This document shows positions 21,201 through 36,200 of a stretch of DNA of 64,000 nucleotides, one piece after another; the first letter of the stretch is position 1; every line of letters begins with the position of its first letter. Where the stretch lies: assembly GCA_035293945.1 (NCBI GenBank), contig DATGLV010000010.1:109815-173814 (forward strand), in the 5' to 3' direction. The DNA comes from VAZQ01 sp035293945 (lineage in GTDB: Bacteria; Pseudomonadota; Alphaproteobacteria; Rhizobiales; Xanthobacteraceae). The notes below the pieces were generated by a model. The model was not told the origin of the DNA, ran no database searches, and saw nothing but the letters and a program-made list of their open reading frames with translations. Both the position numbers and the translations under genes were made by a program.

Positions 21201-24200
21201 CGGCGTCGGCGTCGCCGGCGCCGGCGCTGCCGTCGACAATACGATCTCGGTCGGGATTACGGCTTATATCGACGGCGGCAGCACCCATTCGATCGCCGCG
21301 GACGGCGTCACAGTGTCGGCTTCCGACACGGCGCAGATCACGGCATTCACCGGCGCGGCTTCGGTTGCCGCAGGGTTTGCCGGCACGACGGGCGTTGCTG
21401 CTGCCATCGGCCTGTCCATCGCCGGCAATGTCATTACAGACCCGGTGACCGCCTATGTCACCGGCATGGCCTCGCTCAAGGCGTCCGGCCAGAGCGTGCG
21501 CGTCACCGCCACCGAAAATGCCTCGATCAATGCCGCCTCGGTGGCGGCGGGGGTTGCGGTCTCGGGCGCTGGCACGACCGGGGTTGCCATTTCGGGCGGC
21601 GGCGCATCGGCGGAAAACCTCATCGGTGCGGTGACGTCGGCCTATATTTCGAGCTCGACGTTGACGAATGTCGGCGGTGTCACGGTCACGGCGACGGACG
21701 ATTCCACAATCGAGGCGCTGGTCGGCGCGGTGACGATCGCGGGCACGGCCGGCGGCTCGGCTGGCGTCGGTGTCGGCATTGGCGTGGTGTACGCGCACAA
21801 TCTGATCGGCGACGGAACCGCGACCGGGACCGGCGAGGTCGAAGCCTATATTTCGGGAAGCTCGATCACCGGCAGCGGTCTTGTCGATGTCGAGGCCAAC
21901 GCGCAGGAAACGGTCTACGCCGCAACAGCTGCGGCCGCCGTCACGCTGTCGGTCGGCGGCTCGGCGGGTATCGGAATTTCCGGCGCCGGCGTCGGCGACA
22001 TCAATGAAAGCCGCGTCGACATTACCGCCTATATCTCAGGCGGCTCGATCGACTCGGGCGGCGTCAAGGTTGCGGCCAGCGACAATTCCTCCATCAACGC
22101 CGTCGCGGGCGCGGCGGCATTGTCCGGTTCCATCGGCGGCTCGGCGGGTGTTGCGGTCGCGGTCGGCGTCACCATTGCCGAGAATACGATTCTGGATCCG
22201 GTCTGGGCCTATATTTCGGGCGTCACCTCGCTGACGACCTCGACCGGCACCGGCGTCAGCGTCACCGCCGACGAGAATGCGGCGATCAGCGCCATCTCGG
22301 TTGCTGCCTCCGCTTCGCTCACCGGCGGCGGCGCAGCGGCGGTCGGCGTGGCTGCGGCGGGGGCCGACTCGGAGAATTTCATCGAGGAGATGACCAAGGC
22401 CGATATCGAGAGCTCGGCGCTGACCTCGATCGGGGCCGGTGTCACCGTAACCGCCACTGACTCTTCGAATATCCAGGCTCTGGTCGGCGCTGCCGCAGTC
22501 GCGGCCGCGATCGGCGGTTCCGCGGGCGTAGGCGCTGCACTCGGCGTAGCGGTCGCGTTCAATGAAATCACCGACGGCACAGCCGGCGGCACCGGGAAGA
22601 TCGACGCCCACGTGCTCGACACGTCGATCGATGCCTCCGGCCTGCTCGACGTCGAGGCCATCGCAACCGAGACCATCAACGCCAACACGGCAGCCGCGAC
22701 AGCCGCAATCGCGGGCGGCGGCGCTGCCGGGATCGGCGTCAGCGGAGCCGGCGCCGCCGACACCAATGTTATCGCGGCCGATATCACGGCTTACGTGCAG
22801 GGCGGTGGCACCATCACCGCCGGCGGTCTCACCGTCAACGCCAGTGACACCTCGCACATTACAGCCTTCGTCGGCGCCGCCGCGCTCGGGGCCGGCATCG
22901 GCGGAGCGGCCGGTGTGGCGGTGGCGGTCGGCATTTCGGTCGCGCTCAACTCGATCGACGACAGTGTTTTGGCCGATATCAGCGGCGTTGGCTCGCTGTC
23001 GACCGGCAGCGATGCGGTGTCGGTGACCGCGACCGAAGGCGCCATCATCGAGGCGACCTCCATCACGGCCTCGTTCGCGGTGGGCGGCGGTGGGGCGGCG
23101 GGCGTGGCTGTCAGCGGCGGCGGCGCCATTGCCAACAACGTGATCGGTGTCAGCACTGAGGCCTATATCACCGGCTCGACGCTCACCTCGGTGGGTGCCG
23201 TCACGGTCAAAGCCACCGAAGACGGATCGATCACAGCCTTCATTGCCTCGGTCTCGGCATCGGCCGGGGTCGGCGGAGCCGCCGGTGTCGGCGTCTCGAT
23301 CGGCGTCTCGATCGCCAAGAACACGGTCGACGCTATCGGCGGCGGGACCGGTCAGGTCTATGCGTACATCCTCGACAACTCCATCACCGGATCCGGATTG
23401 ACCGGCGTCGAGGCCACCTCGTCCGAGGGCATCAGCGCGACCGTCGCTGCGGGCTCGGCGGCGTTGACCGCGGGCGGCGCCGCGGGCGTCGGCGTGTCGT
23501 TCGGCGGTGCTTTTGCCTACAACACCGTTGCGGTCTCGACGCAGGCCTATATCGAAGGCGGCGTGGAGAACACCAACAAAACCGCGATGGTGCCGACCTA
23601 CAACATCACCGCAGACGGCGGCGTGACCGTCGCGGCGTCGGACCAGGCGACCATCACGGCCGGTGTCGGTGCCGCGACGGCAGCGGTTTCATTGGCCGGG
23701 GTCGCCGGAGTCTCGGTGACCATCGCGCTGTCGATCGCCAGCAATACGATCAACGACGACCAGGAAGCCTATATCGCCGACGTCAAGACTCTGACCGCCG
23801 GAACCGGCGCCGTCAGCGTCGAGGCGACGGAACACGCGACCATCAACTCGGTCGCGGTCGCCGCGTCGCTGGCGGCGGGCCTTGCCGGAATTGCGGGCGT
23901 CGCGGTTTCGGGCGCCGCCACCACGGCCGACAACATCATCGAAGCGGACGTCAACGCCTATATCGCCAATTCGTCGGTCGCCAGTGCCGGCGATATGACT
24001 GTCGAGGGCTCGGATACCTCGACCATCAATGCCATCACGGATGCGGCTTCGGCGGCTTTCGCCGGTGGCCTCGCCGGCGTCGGAGTCGCGTTCGGCGCCT
24101 CTGCGGCGCAAAACAGCATCGGCAACGCGAGCGGAACGGGTCCCGGGCAGGTCGAAGCCTATATCCTGGATACCGCGATCAGCTCAACGGGCGCGCTCAC

Positions 24201-27200
24201 CGTCGAGACGATCACCCAGGAGATGATCGATGCCCAGGTGGGCACCGTCGTTGCGGCGGTCTCGGGCGGCCTTGTCGGCGTCTCGGTTGGCGTCGGCGTC
24301 GCCACCGCGACCAACGACATCTCCCTCGACATCTACTCCAATATCAACGGCGATACCGACGGCTCGACCCAGAAGGGCATCTCGGCCAAGAGCGTCAGCG
24401 TCTCCGGCGATGATACCTCGAACATAACGGCCGAAGTCGATGCTGCCGCGGTCACGGCGGCTTTCGGTTTTGTCGGCGTCTCGGTCTCGGTCGGCGTTGC
24501 CACGGCGACGAACGAGATTTCCAACAATATGGAAGCCGACATCACCGGCGCGTCCGATGGTGTTTCGGCGACGGGCGGCTCGGTCGCGGTCTCTGCACAG
24601 GAAGGCGCGACCATCACGGCAGAAGCCAGCGCGGCCGCGGTTGCGATCTCGGCCGGCGCGGTCGGGGTCTCGGTCGCCGGCGGCGGCGCTGACGCGGTCA
24701 ACGTCATCCTCGACGACACCAATGCCTACTTCTCCGGCAGCAAGATTTCGGCGACCGGCGATGTCACCACCAGTGCGACCGCGAACGGAACGATCAACGC
24801 GAATATTCTGGCCTCTTCGGTCGGTGCTGCCTTTGGCGCCGGCGCCGCGGCCGGCTCGATCGGCATCGGCATCGCCGAGAATTACATCGGCTACAATGTG
24901 CTCCCCGAAGGCAGCGAGACCCAAAACTTCACCGTGGCCGGGGCGAAGGGCAGCCAGCCTGATATCCAATCGCTGACGGCGGGCGACACCGTGATGCTCA
25001 CGGGGCCTTATCTGAGCCCGCAATCCGTCGGCAAGGTCTACGAATATATCGGACCGGCCTTATCGCTCGATCTCAACAATCAGGACTACACCAATACTGC
25101 GCTGTGGCGGGCGGTGAACGATTCCGGCGAGGTTGAAGCCTATTCGGACGACACCAGCATCTCGGCTGGCGGCGCGTTCAACGAGACGGCGAGCAACACA
25201 TCGCAGATCAACGCCACGGTGGCGGCGCTTTCGGCCGCCCTGGTCGCCGCTGCAGTCGGCGACAGCCTTTCGGGAGCCGGCGCGGCGGCCGTGAACCTGA
25301 TCTCCATCGACACCGAGGCGACCGTCACGGGCAGCGGCAGTAACGGCATTCACGCAGGCTCGATGGATCTGTCCGCCACCGATTCATCGACGATCGAAAC
25401 CAATGTCGCGGCCGTCTCGCTGGCGGCTGCCATCAGCCTTGGTGACGCCGCCTCGATGAGCCTGTCGATCGCGCAAAACACGATCGACAACGTGGTTCAG
25501 GCCTCCGTCGACAACGCGGACGTCACCATCTCGGGCCCGGTGACCATCGACGCGACCGAGGGCGCGGGCATCACGGCGCTCTCGGCTGCCGCCGCCGTGT
25601 CCGCCTCGATCGGGTTCGCCGGCAGCGCCGGCGGAGCCATCGCGCTCAACACGATCACCACCAACACGTCCGCTTTTGTCGAATCGAGCACGCTCACCGT
25701 CACCAATGACGGAACAGTCTCGATCGATGCACAGGACACGTCATCTGCCACCGCGACGACCGGCTCGGCCGCGGTTGCGGCGGCCATCATCTCGATCGCC
25801 GCCGGCGGCTCGGCCGCCACCGACACGATCACCAACAATGTCGCGGCCTACATCGATGCGTCGACTCTCGCGGCCGGCGGCAGCAGCGTCACGGTCGAGG
25901 CCTCGGCGCAGCCGGAAGCTTCGGCGACCGCCTATGGGGTGAGCGCCGGCACGCTCGCGGTCGGCGCTTCGACTGCGCTCATCACCGTGAACCCGACGGT
26001 GACCGCGACGGTCGGCGGCCCGAGCATCACGGCCGGCAGCCTTTCGATCCTCGCCAACCTCAACCTGCCGTCCGACCACAATGCGTCGGGCAATGCCTTT
26101 GCGGGCGGCTCCGCCGGCGGCCTGATCGGCGTCGTCGCCAGCGATGCGGAAACGACCGACACCGCGAACGTCACCGCCACCATCGAAAGTGCCGCGAATC
26201 TCGTCACCGTCGTGGCAGTCACCGGCGCTCTCCTGGTCGCCGCCAACAGCAATACCGAGCAGAGCGCGAACGCTTCCAACGCTTCGGTCGGTCTCGTCGC
26301 GGCCGGCTCGGCGACGTCGACTGCCACCGCCAACAACACCACCAACGCCTCGGTCGGCAACTCGGCGCAGATCACGGCCGGCACCATGCAGGTCAATGCC
26401 GACGGCAACGACAACAACTTTGCCGAGACCATCGCGGGCTCCGGCGGTGTCGTGGCCGGCGACTCCGTGCAGCCGACCACCAACGACAATGCCACGACGA
26501 CGGCGACGATCGGGCAGGGCGCGACCATCGACGTGACCGGCGGCTCGGCCCATCAGGCCTTCGCCATCTCGGCCGCGCATACCGCAACGGTGAACACGCA
26601 GGTGATCGCCGCGGCGGTCGGACTGCTCTCGGGCGCCGGCGCGTCCGCGGCCAACAACATCACCTCGAACGTCACGGATGACATCTTCGGCAGCGTCACC
26701 GCGGTTGCGATCCTCGGAACCGCCCAGAATACGTTCAACAAGCCTCCGCTCGGTAACAATGTCGACAACATGTCCGGCGACACCGGGGGTATCGCCAGTG
26801 CCGCCAGCGGCGACGACATCACCACCATCGATTTCTCGTCCGTGGTCGACGTCGGCGCGCAGGCGAGCTTGAGCGTCGTCGGCAACGCGGCCGATCCCGG
26901 CGATCCGGGCGCCGTGTCGCTGTCCGCCTTCAACAGCTTCTCGGGCTACGACCAGGTGACCTTCAAGACCGGCGGCGCGCTCGCCGGCGCCGGGGCGGTC
27001 GGCCAGATCGAGACCAGCCAGGACCTCGCCGAGGTCGATGTCGAAGCGGGCGCCACGGTGACGAGCGTCGGGCAGATCAACCTCGCGGTCGACGGCACCG
27101 CGAATCTGACCACCCAGGTCAACACCGACACTTACGGCGCTGTGACGGTCGCAGATGCCAACAGCAACATCGACATCAGGCCCGATAACGAGATCATCAT

Positions 27201-30200
27201 CGGCTCGGCCGTCTCAGGGGCGGCGGCCACGCATATCACCGCCTACGGCGACCTCAACCTCACGGCCGGCGAGGACGCCAACTTCAACATGGATTCCTAT
27301 TCGCTGTCTGCGTACACGGATTCCTATGCGGGCTCGGCCATCCCGCTCAGCTCCGACGACGCTCATGCGTTCGTGGTGCAGACCAACGCCATCACCGTCA
27401 ACGCGGATGCCGCGTTGCGGACGGGCGGCAGCGCCAACCTGCTGACCAACTCTGTCGGCTTCGCCACGGTGATAGCACACGCCAAGGCATCGAGCTGGGC
27501 GAGCTCTGTGGGAGACAGCATCGATTCGCTAACCGGCGGTGATCCGGCGAACGAGTTTAATGGAACCGCCTTCGAGGTGTCGCACGGCATCGTCGAGGTG
27601 GACGGTTCCATCCTGACCGGCATTGCCAGCAACATCGATGTCGTCTTCAGCTACGACACGAGCGGAAACATCGTCGAAACCGCGGGCACCACTAATCCCA
27701 ACTCGCCGCTGCTGGCCTTCACCACCGGGACCGAGACGGTATCTTCGGCACTCTATACTACCTATCAAACAGTGGCCGCTCAGCTCGGCACCTATCTGGG
27801 AATCCAGAAATCTCTTTCGAACGCCGGTAAAGACGACACGACGGTCGACCAGCAGATTGCCTTCGACCAGCAAGAGATTCAGACGATCGAAACGCAGCTG
27901 GTGGCGCAGGGGCTCGGCGAAGTGCAATCCGACGGCACGTTCCTCCCCGTGGGCAAGACCGTCCAGGTCATCGATATCGCGGCGTTCACGGCTCAGGCCG
28001 GCCAGATCAATCTGTACGGCGATCAGATCCAGGGCACCGGCACGCTGACGGCGCCGACAACGCTGAACGTCAACATCACCAACACCACAGCTTCCTCGCT
28101 CCAGATCGAGGGCATCACGGTTCCGCAGCTCATCGGCGGGGTATACGCAAACGGCGTGCTCCTCGCGCCGCCTAAGATCAATACAGTTGCGGATGCCAAT
28201 GCCGCGCTCAACACGGCCAATGTCGCTGCGGCCAAAACCGACAATGAGGACCCGGCCAGCAGCACGTCGCCGGCCGTCGCCGGAACCGCGGCATTTGCCA
28301 GCATCACGGTGGCGCAGCCGCCGGCGGCGCCGGCGCCCAACGCCCCCGCGATTGCGTTTGTGCGTATCACGGACCTGCAGCCGGTCGTTCCTCCGGGCAC
28401 AACCTTCCCGGACATCCCGGGAACCAACACACCGGAAACGCTCCCCAGCACGCCCGCCGACATCATCATCGCGGGCGATATCATCGCCATCGAGGCAGAG
28501 CTGGACGTCACCTCGTTGGGCGACATCGATATAACGGCGCCCTTGATCGATGTTCACACCCAGAACCTGATTGCCCGCAACAACATCACCATCGACGAAG
28601 TGCAGTTCTATGCGTCGGGCGACCCGGCCACCCAACTCCTCGGCAGTCAGGACGGCATAGATTCATTGAGCGACCCGAATGACGGTTTCCCGGACCCGAC
28701 CACCGGCGATCCGCCTACCAATTCCGGCGCGACTTATTCGACGTCGACCCCGACGGCCGGCGAGAACCAGGTCGGCACCTACGAGACGACCGTTCAGACC
28801 ACCAAGTTCCTGGCGCAGACCATCTCGATCACCGCCGAATATGTCGACCTGAACGGCATCATCACGGCCGGCCAGAGCTCGGAGACGCTCAACATCAACC
28901 CGGCCGACATTGCGGGTCAGATCGCGACCATAAAGGCCGAAGGTTTGTCCGGACTCATTGCCCTCAACCTGCCGTTATCGGCCAATCCGAATAACGACTT
29001 CACCGTCTACTACAACACCGCCAATGGCGGCAGCCTGCAGGTGGACAACGTTGCTCTCGCCGGCGGCATCATCACCATCAAAGGCCATGTCTTCAGCACC
29101 TCGCAAGCGGAGCTGAACGCCTTCGGCTATTACGGCAATGTCACCATCAACAACAATACAGCTTATAACCTGGCAGTGAACAACGTCAGCGTTGCGGCGC
29201 CCGGTGCCGGCCTGATCGATATCACCGACCTGAACCAGACCAATCCTTCCAACAGCACCTATGTCCTGGAGACCAAGTACCAGTCCGTCCAGGGCGGCAG
29301 CATGCAGGTCGCGTCCCAATGGATTAATCCTTCGAACGTGAAGGACGTTTTGCCGGACGGTGGCACGCAGACACTCAATACCAGCTCGACGCAGTTCACG
29401 CTCGAGAAGGGGCTGCGCTACAATTTCTCGGTCGAGAGCGCCGCGCAGACCACGACGGTCAATCTGTATTATTCCAGCAGCTGGCTCGGTGTGATCAATC
29501 TCGGGTCCGGAAACGCACCCCCGCAACAGCAGACGATCACCACCTCACAACCGCAGATTCTGGCGTCGAGCCTCTACTTCTACGTCGATACCAACCCGGC
29601 CGACGAAAATCTCGCCTATATCTTCACGACCCACCAGGACGTGGTGAGCGATACCGGCTTCCAGGATTCCGGGCATTGGACCACGAGCACCTGGTACGGC
29701 AAGAAGACCTATTATCAGCAGTATACGGACGTTCAGGGCACGGATACGATTTCGTCGCATTCGATCAAGGCCGATATGCCGGTGGACATCAACTTCACCG
29801 GCGGCAACACATCGAATATCACAATCAATTCGCCGCTCAGCAGCGTCAGCCTGCTCGGCAACCTTTCCAACCTGACCGGCGCGACCACGATCATCGCCGG
29901 CGGGGCGATCAGCCAGCCCAATCCGCTGAGCACCGTCGAAGGCGTGCAGGTCTCGCTGACCGCGGGTGGGAGCATCGGTGCAAAAGGACAGCCGCTCAAT
30001 GTTGTGCTGGCCGGCACATCGGGGCAGAGCCTGACCGCCACAACGGCCAACGGCGCGGTGTACATCAGTGCGCCGCAGGGGTCGCTGCTCATCAATTCGA
30101 TCACGGCAGGCGGCGATCAGGCGGTGAGCCTCACGGCGAACGGCGACCTGACCGTCGCGGCCGGCGGCACCGGCGTCGTTACCGGCGGCAATGTCACGCT

Positions 30201-33200
30201 GAACAGCGGCGGTATCGTCGGCACGAGCCTCAACCCGATCGAGCTTGCGATCGGGCAGGCCTCGGGCGACCAACTCAACCTCACCGCCAAGGGCGACGTC
30301 TTCCTCGAGCAGAAGAGCGGCGATCTTCCCCTGTTTGCGCTGACCACCACCGGCGATGTGTACATCACCGTCGATGACGGCAGCATCATCAACGTCAACA
30401 CCAATATTCAGCAGGATCCGCGCACCGTCGCACAGCTGGAGTCGGGGGTGTGGAGCGAGCTGGAGCTGACCGGCACGCAGGCCCAGGCCAAGATCCAGCA
30501 GACGCTAGACGAATATCAGCTCTATCAGGAGCAGCAGTACCAAGCGTACTGGCAGGATCGCGAAAATCTCGTCAATTCCGAAACTGGCCTGCCGACCAAC
30601 ATAAATGATCCAAAGGCGATCGTCGCGCTGCCAGCAAGCGAGCTCACCTATTATCGGGGCGTGTACGCCGCGCAGGCGCAGCAGCAGAAGCTGACCGGCC
30701 AGGCCGCGACCGACTACGTCAATTCCGCGATTTTGACCCTCGAATTGTCGGCGACCCAGCAATACTACAATCTCGCCGCCGAGTTCGGTCCGGGCGGCAC
30801 CTACGCGCCGGGGACCACGAACATCTATGACGCGTCGACGAACTCGAACATTACCAACATTTCAGCCGCGAACCACACGGCGACCTCGACCAATGTGGCG
30901 ACGAGCGCCGTCACCCAGCTCACAAATTACGATGTCTTTGATCCGAACGTCCACGATCCGAGTTTCACCTATCTGCTCAGCGCGACCGAAAAGACCAACC
31001 TGACCGGCAGCATCCACGTCTGGACGCAGAGCGAGTTGCTGGCCGGGATCAGCGCCGGGCTCTTGCAGACGACGACCAGCACGCAGATCAATAAAGAAGC
31101 GCCGGATATCACGGCCCAGAACATCACTATCACCGCCGACAAGGGCAGCAATCCCGGCAGCGGCAATATCGGCTCGTTGGTCAACCCGGTGACCAATTTC
31201 GACCCGAATGCCAACCAGATCGGGTTCAAGCCTGGCACGTCGATCGACGGCACACCGGTCCAGCTGGCGCTGGCGGCGGCGCAGGCGAGCGATGTCAACT
31301 TCCTCGGTGCAGTGCCGGCGACGGCCACGGTCAATTTCGGCGGGGGCGCCGACGTTAGCACCTTGGCGTCGGCAGCGATCGCGCAGCAGGTCAGCTTCGG
31401 CAATGTCACTCACAATGGCGTCACCACCGGGACCATCACCCTGACGAACGGCGGCAGCTGGACGGCGCTCGGTTATTCGGTGGGCGGCGGAATCTACGTC
31501 CAGGGAACCGGCTCGAACGGCAACGGCGCGGCCTTCAGTCCCACCAACCACAATGCCTACTACACGATTGCGGCGATCACCGGGTCGACGATCACGCTGA
31601 AAGCCGGGCAGGCGCTCACCGGCGAAACGAATGTCACGCTCGACCTCGCACCGGTGACCATCAATCTCGGCGGCGGCACAATGACGCTGGCGAATGGCAG
31701 CGCGTGGAGCACCGTCGAGTCGAGCATCGCGCAGGGTAGCTGGGTCTACATCGGCGGCAGCACACAAAACGCGACGGTGAACGGCGCCTACCTGCAGGTC
31801 GCCTGGGTCAACGGCTCGACCGTTGCTTTCACTAATTCGGTCAAGGTTGAAAACTATCAGACCGTGCTGGTGGCGCCGGTCGTCACCAATCTCGGCAACA
31901 CGGACGAAAGCACCTTAGGGTCCGCACCGGCGGCCGCGACGGTCAGCTTCGGCAACGTCGCCAACAACGGCACCATCACGCTGGCGAGCGGCACCTGGGC
32001 GGCACTCGGGTATACGGTGGGCGGGGGAATCTACGTCCAGTCGAGCACTGATCCCAACGGCAATGGCGCGACTTTCAGTCCGGGCAGCCCGCATGGCTAT
32101 TACACGATCGCAGCGATCGACGGCGCAACCCTGACCTTGAAGTGGGGGCAAGTTCTCACCAGCGAATCGAACGTTTCGGTGAACGTGGCGCCGGTCAATA
32201 TCGACCTGGTCAGCGGCGCAGCAGACGTCAAATTCGTCCTGGTTTCGCAGAGTCACGACGTGCCGATTGCGCCCACCGGCGCCGTCACTGCGACCGCCGA
32301 CGGCTTCATCTTCCTCGGCTCGCAGGTCGATCTTGCCCTCAACAACATCACCGGCGGCGGTGACGTCGAGATCAAGACGCAGGGCAGCATCACCAACATC
32401 GCCAGCACCGGGGTCACGGTGCAAGGTACGGACATCATCCTGGAGGCCGGCCAGGGCGCGATCGGCACCAGCGGGACGCCGGTGACCGTCGACATTCTCT
32501 CAGGGGGCAGTCTCACGGCGCGTGCGCTCGACGATATCTACATCACGGCGCCGACCAGCGACATTCCGGTTCAGGGCATCTTCTCCGCGAGCGGCGGCGT
32601 GGTTCTCGACGCCATCGACGGGTCGATCTATGACGCGACCGCATCCGACTTTGCGAAGATTCAGGCCAATTGGATTCTCCTGCAGGCCGGGGGCAGCATC
32701 GGCCAGGGCGTCGCTTCCGATGACGCGTCCACGATCACGCTGGATGCCCTGCACGTCGACATCATTTCCAGCAGCTTCAATCCTGACGGTACCGGCACGG
32801 TCGGCACGTTGCGCGCAGTGGCGGGCACTAATGTCGACATCGACCAGACCGACGGCGACCTCTATGTGCTTGATGTACTTTCGAAGCAGGGCGACGTCAT
32901 GTTGGGCGCCGCCGGAAATATCTTCAATGCCGGAAGCTTGACCAATCCGACCGATGTCAACTCGACGCCGGTGGGGAACTTCCTGGCCGCATCCGTCTAT
33001 GGCAACACGATCGTGCTGAATGCCGGTCAGACCCAGCTCGGCGGCATCGGCACTGCGTCGGCGGCCTTCAACATCGTCAGCTCGTACAGCGGCGGCACCG
33101 ACAGCGGTACGGTGACCGCGCTGGCCGGCGATGCCAACATCTATCTCGATGAGGTGAGCTCCGCCCTTTCGACCAACTCGAACGGCGATATCCTGCTGAT

Positions 33201-36200
33201 GCGCCTGAGCGCGGGCGCGGACGCGACCGCCTTCATCACCGCCGCGGTCGTCGGCAGCAGCATCCTGAATGGCCGACCGGACAATGCCGCCATCGTCGAG
33301 GCCGGCAAGGCAGACCTCATCGCCAACGAAAATGTCGGCTCGGGCAGTACGCGCACCGGCTTGACCGGGCGCATCGTCTCAACGGTCGGCAACGTCGAGG
33401 CAATCGCCACGAAAGGCAGCATCTGGCTGTGGAACATCGGCGGGCTGGTCGTCGGCGGCGTCGTGCCGGCGGCTACATCGCCCTACGCCATGTATGCGCC
33501 GAATGGCTCGGTCAACATCCAGACCTCGAGCCCGGTCGATGTCATCCAGGACAACTTCTCGTCCGGCAATATCCTTTACCAGGCCGGCACCGCAGGCGCG
33601 AGCGACGACAATCTCACTGTGCATTCCGGCGTGACGCTGGATTCGACCGGCGGCAATATCGAGCTGGATGCCGGCAACAATCTCACCGTCCAGGCCGGCG
33701 CCGCGATCGAGGCCCCGAACGGGACGATCACCATCCGCGGCGCCTATCTGCAGCCGACCGCGACCTTCCTCGATACCGGGGTGACGGTCGACCTCGCCGG
33801 CTCGTTCATGGCGTTGACCATGAGCGTCACGACCGGCGGCGGCAATGACGACGTGGAGTTCCATCCGGCCGCTCTCACCGCGACCACGACCATCGACACG
33901 GGCGCCGGCGATGACATCATTCATGTCTTCGATATGCCGAGCCTGGAGAGCTACGCGACCTATGCGAGCGATCCGACTGGGACTTTCCCCACCGTCAGTC
34001 TCGACGGCGGCGACGGCGCCGATCGATACGTGATCGATGCGACACCTGACACCAACTACGTCATCAATGTGAGCGACAGCGGCGCGCTCGACAGCGGCCT
34101 CAACACGCTGACCATCAACGGGGCCTTGACGGCCGCCGGGCAGGACTTCCTGCTGCGCCCGAGCTTCGTCGCGATTCTCGATCCCGCCGCGGTTCTCGAT
34201 CCCACCGTCACCGGCTTCTATCAACGCATCAACTACGACGACACGATCACCGGCGGCCTCGACATCAATGGCGGCAATGTCGACGTCAGTGGCGGCAACC
34301 CGAACAATCACGGGGACGCCTTCTATCTCGATGGCAACTCGGCGGTCACCACCATCAATGCCGGCGACGGCAACGACACCTTCCAGGTCGGCCAGCTCTA
34401 TTCGGACAGCGCCAAAGGTGGTCCCATCCCTTCCGGCTCGTCCCAAAGCGACTTGGTCGGCGGGCTTCTGACCGACCACCTCACGCTCACCCAGGTGAAT
34501 CTCGGCGCCCCTCCCGGCTCGACCGGCGGCACGACTGAAGGCTGGCTCTCGGACGGTGTCGACAAGGCGACCGTGATCTATGGTGGTGCCGGCACCGACA
34601 CCTTCCAGGTCTATTCCAACAAGGCGGATCTGGCGCTGATCGGCGGCACGGGCGACGACACCTTCATCGTGCGCGCCTTCCTGGTTGGTCCCGGCACCGA
34701 CATCAAGCTCACACCCGGCAGCCAAAACAACAAGATCGAGTACAACATCAATGCGCCCGTCGACATCGAAGGCGGGACCGGCTTCAACACCCTGGTGCTG
34801 CTCGGCACCGATGGGCCCGACACGTTCGTCATCACCAAGGACGGCATTTTTGGCGCCGGCCTCAATGTCACCTACAAGAACATCCAGGCGATCACCATCG
34901 ACGGCCTGGAAGGCGCCGACACGTTCTATGTGCTGAGCACGCCGAAGGACGTGGTGACCACCATCAACGGCGGCGGGGGCGGCGATACCATCGTGGTCGG
35001 CGGCAATGTCACCGGCACGGTGGTCTCAGCGAACACGCAGGGCGCCTCGAGCGTCACCGACAATACGGTGACGAGCGCCGATAGCAGTTATAACGGCATG
35101 TTCGTGCCGGGCATCAGTGTCGCGGTTGGCGGCACGAATCAGATTATCAGCCCACGACCGCAGTCGGTCGTGTACGCGAACGATCAGAGTTCGACCACGA
35201 GCTTCACGGTGAGCGCGCCCGACGACCTTACCGCCGGCAAGGTCGCCTATGTCAACATAACGCCGACGTTGCCGTCGGCGGAATTCGCCGCTCTCGGCGC
35301 TGCGGCGCTGCAGGTCTCGATCGACAACGGCAAGACCTGGACGACGAGCGCCACGCTCAAATTCACCGGCGGAGTGACACCGACGCAGACCGTGCTGCTG
35401 CGCGCCGCGCCCGAACCGGCCGGCGACACCTATACGCGCGACGAGACCATCGTGGTCGCCAGCACCCTCATCAGCACCGACCAACCGGCGCTCAACGACA
35501 TCAAGCTGCCGACCGTCAAGGTCACGGTGAAGACGAGCACCACCGGGCTGATCGTCGACCAGGGCCTCGAGCCCACCACCATCATGCCCGACGGGCAGAC
35601 CACCTACGACTACAACTTGTCGCTCAGCAAGCAGCCGGCGCCGAACGAAACGGTGACGGTCGCGTTGACTGGTCTGCCGTCCGACGTCGTGGTGCAGCAG
35701 AACGGCAACGCTCTACCGACCAACGGCTCCGGACAGCCCATCGTCACCTTCAACGCATCGAACTGGAATATCCCGCAGACCATCACGGTGTCCTCGACGC
35801 GCGCGCTTGGATTGGCGGCTGAATCCATCGATATCGTGCATTCGCTGACGACGTCCGACAGCAACAACGCCGAGACGCCGGTCTTCACCAACAACCCGGA
35901 TGCCGGCGACGTCAACCTGACGGTTCAAGCTACCAACACGCCCGGGGTGCTTCTGCTGCAGCCGCAAGGGCAGGCGGTTGTTACCTCGACTCAGACTTAT
36001 ACCTATCAGATGGTGCTGACTGCGGCGCCGGCGGCAGGCGACACGGTTACGGTCAACATCCTGGGCGACGGGCAGACGGTCGCCTCGAGTACTGATCAGT
36101 TGCAGAGCAATGGTCAGCCGCGCTTCAATGCCACGAACCAGACCGTCACGTTCGATTCGACGAACTGGTTCAAGCCGATCACTCTCACCCTCTCGGTCAA

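Noticed and set aside
19630..24890. CRISPR-like array
   Set aside because: The regular spacing is coding repeats within one open frame; repeats are diverged and there are no spacers or cas genes.
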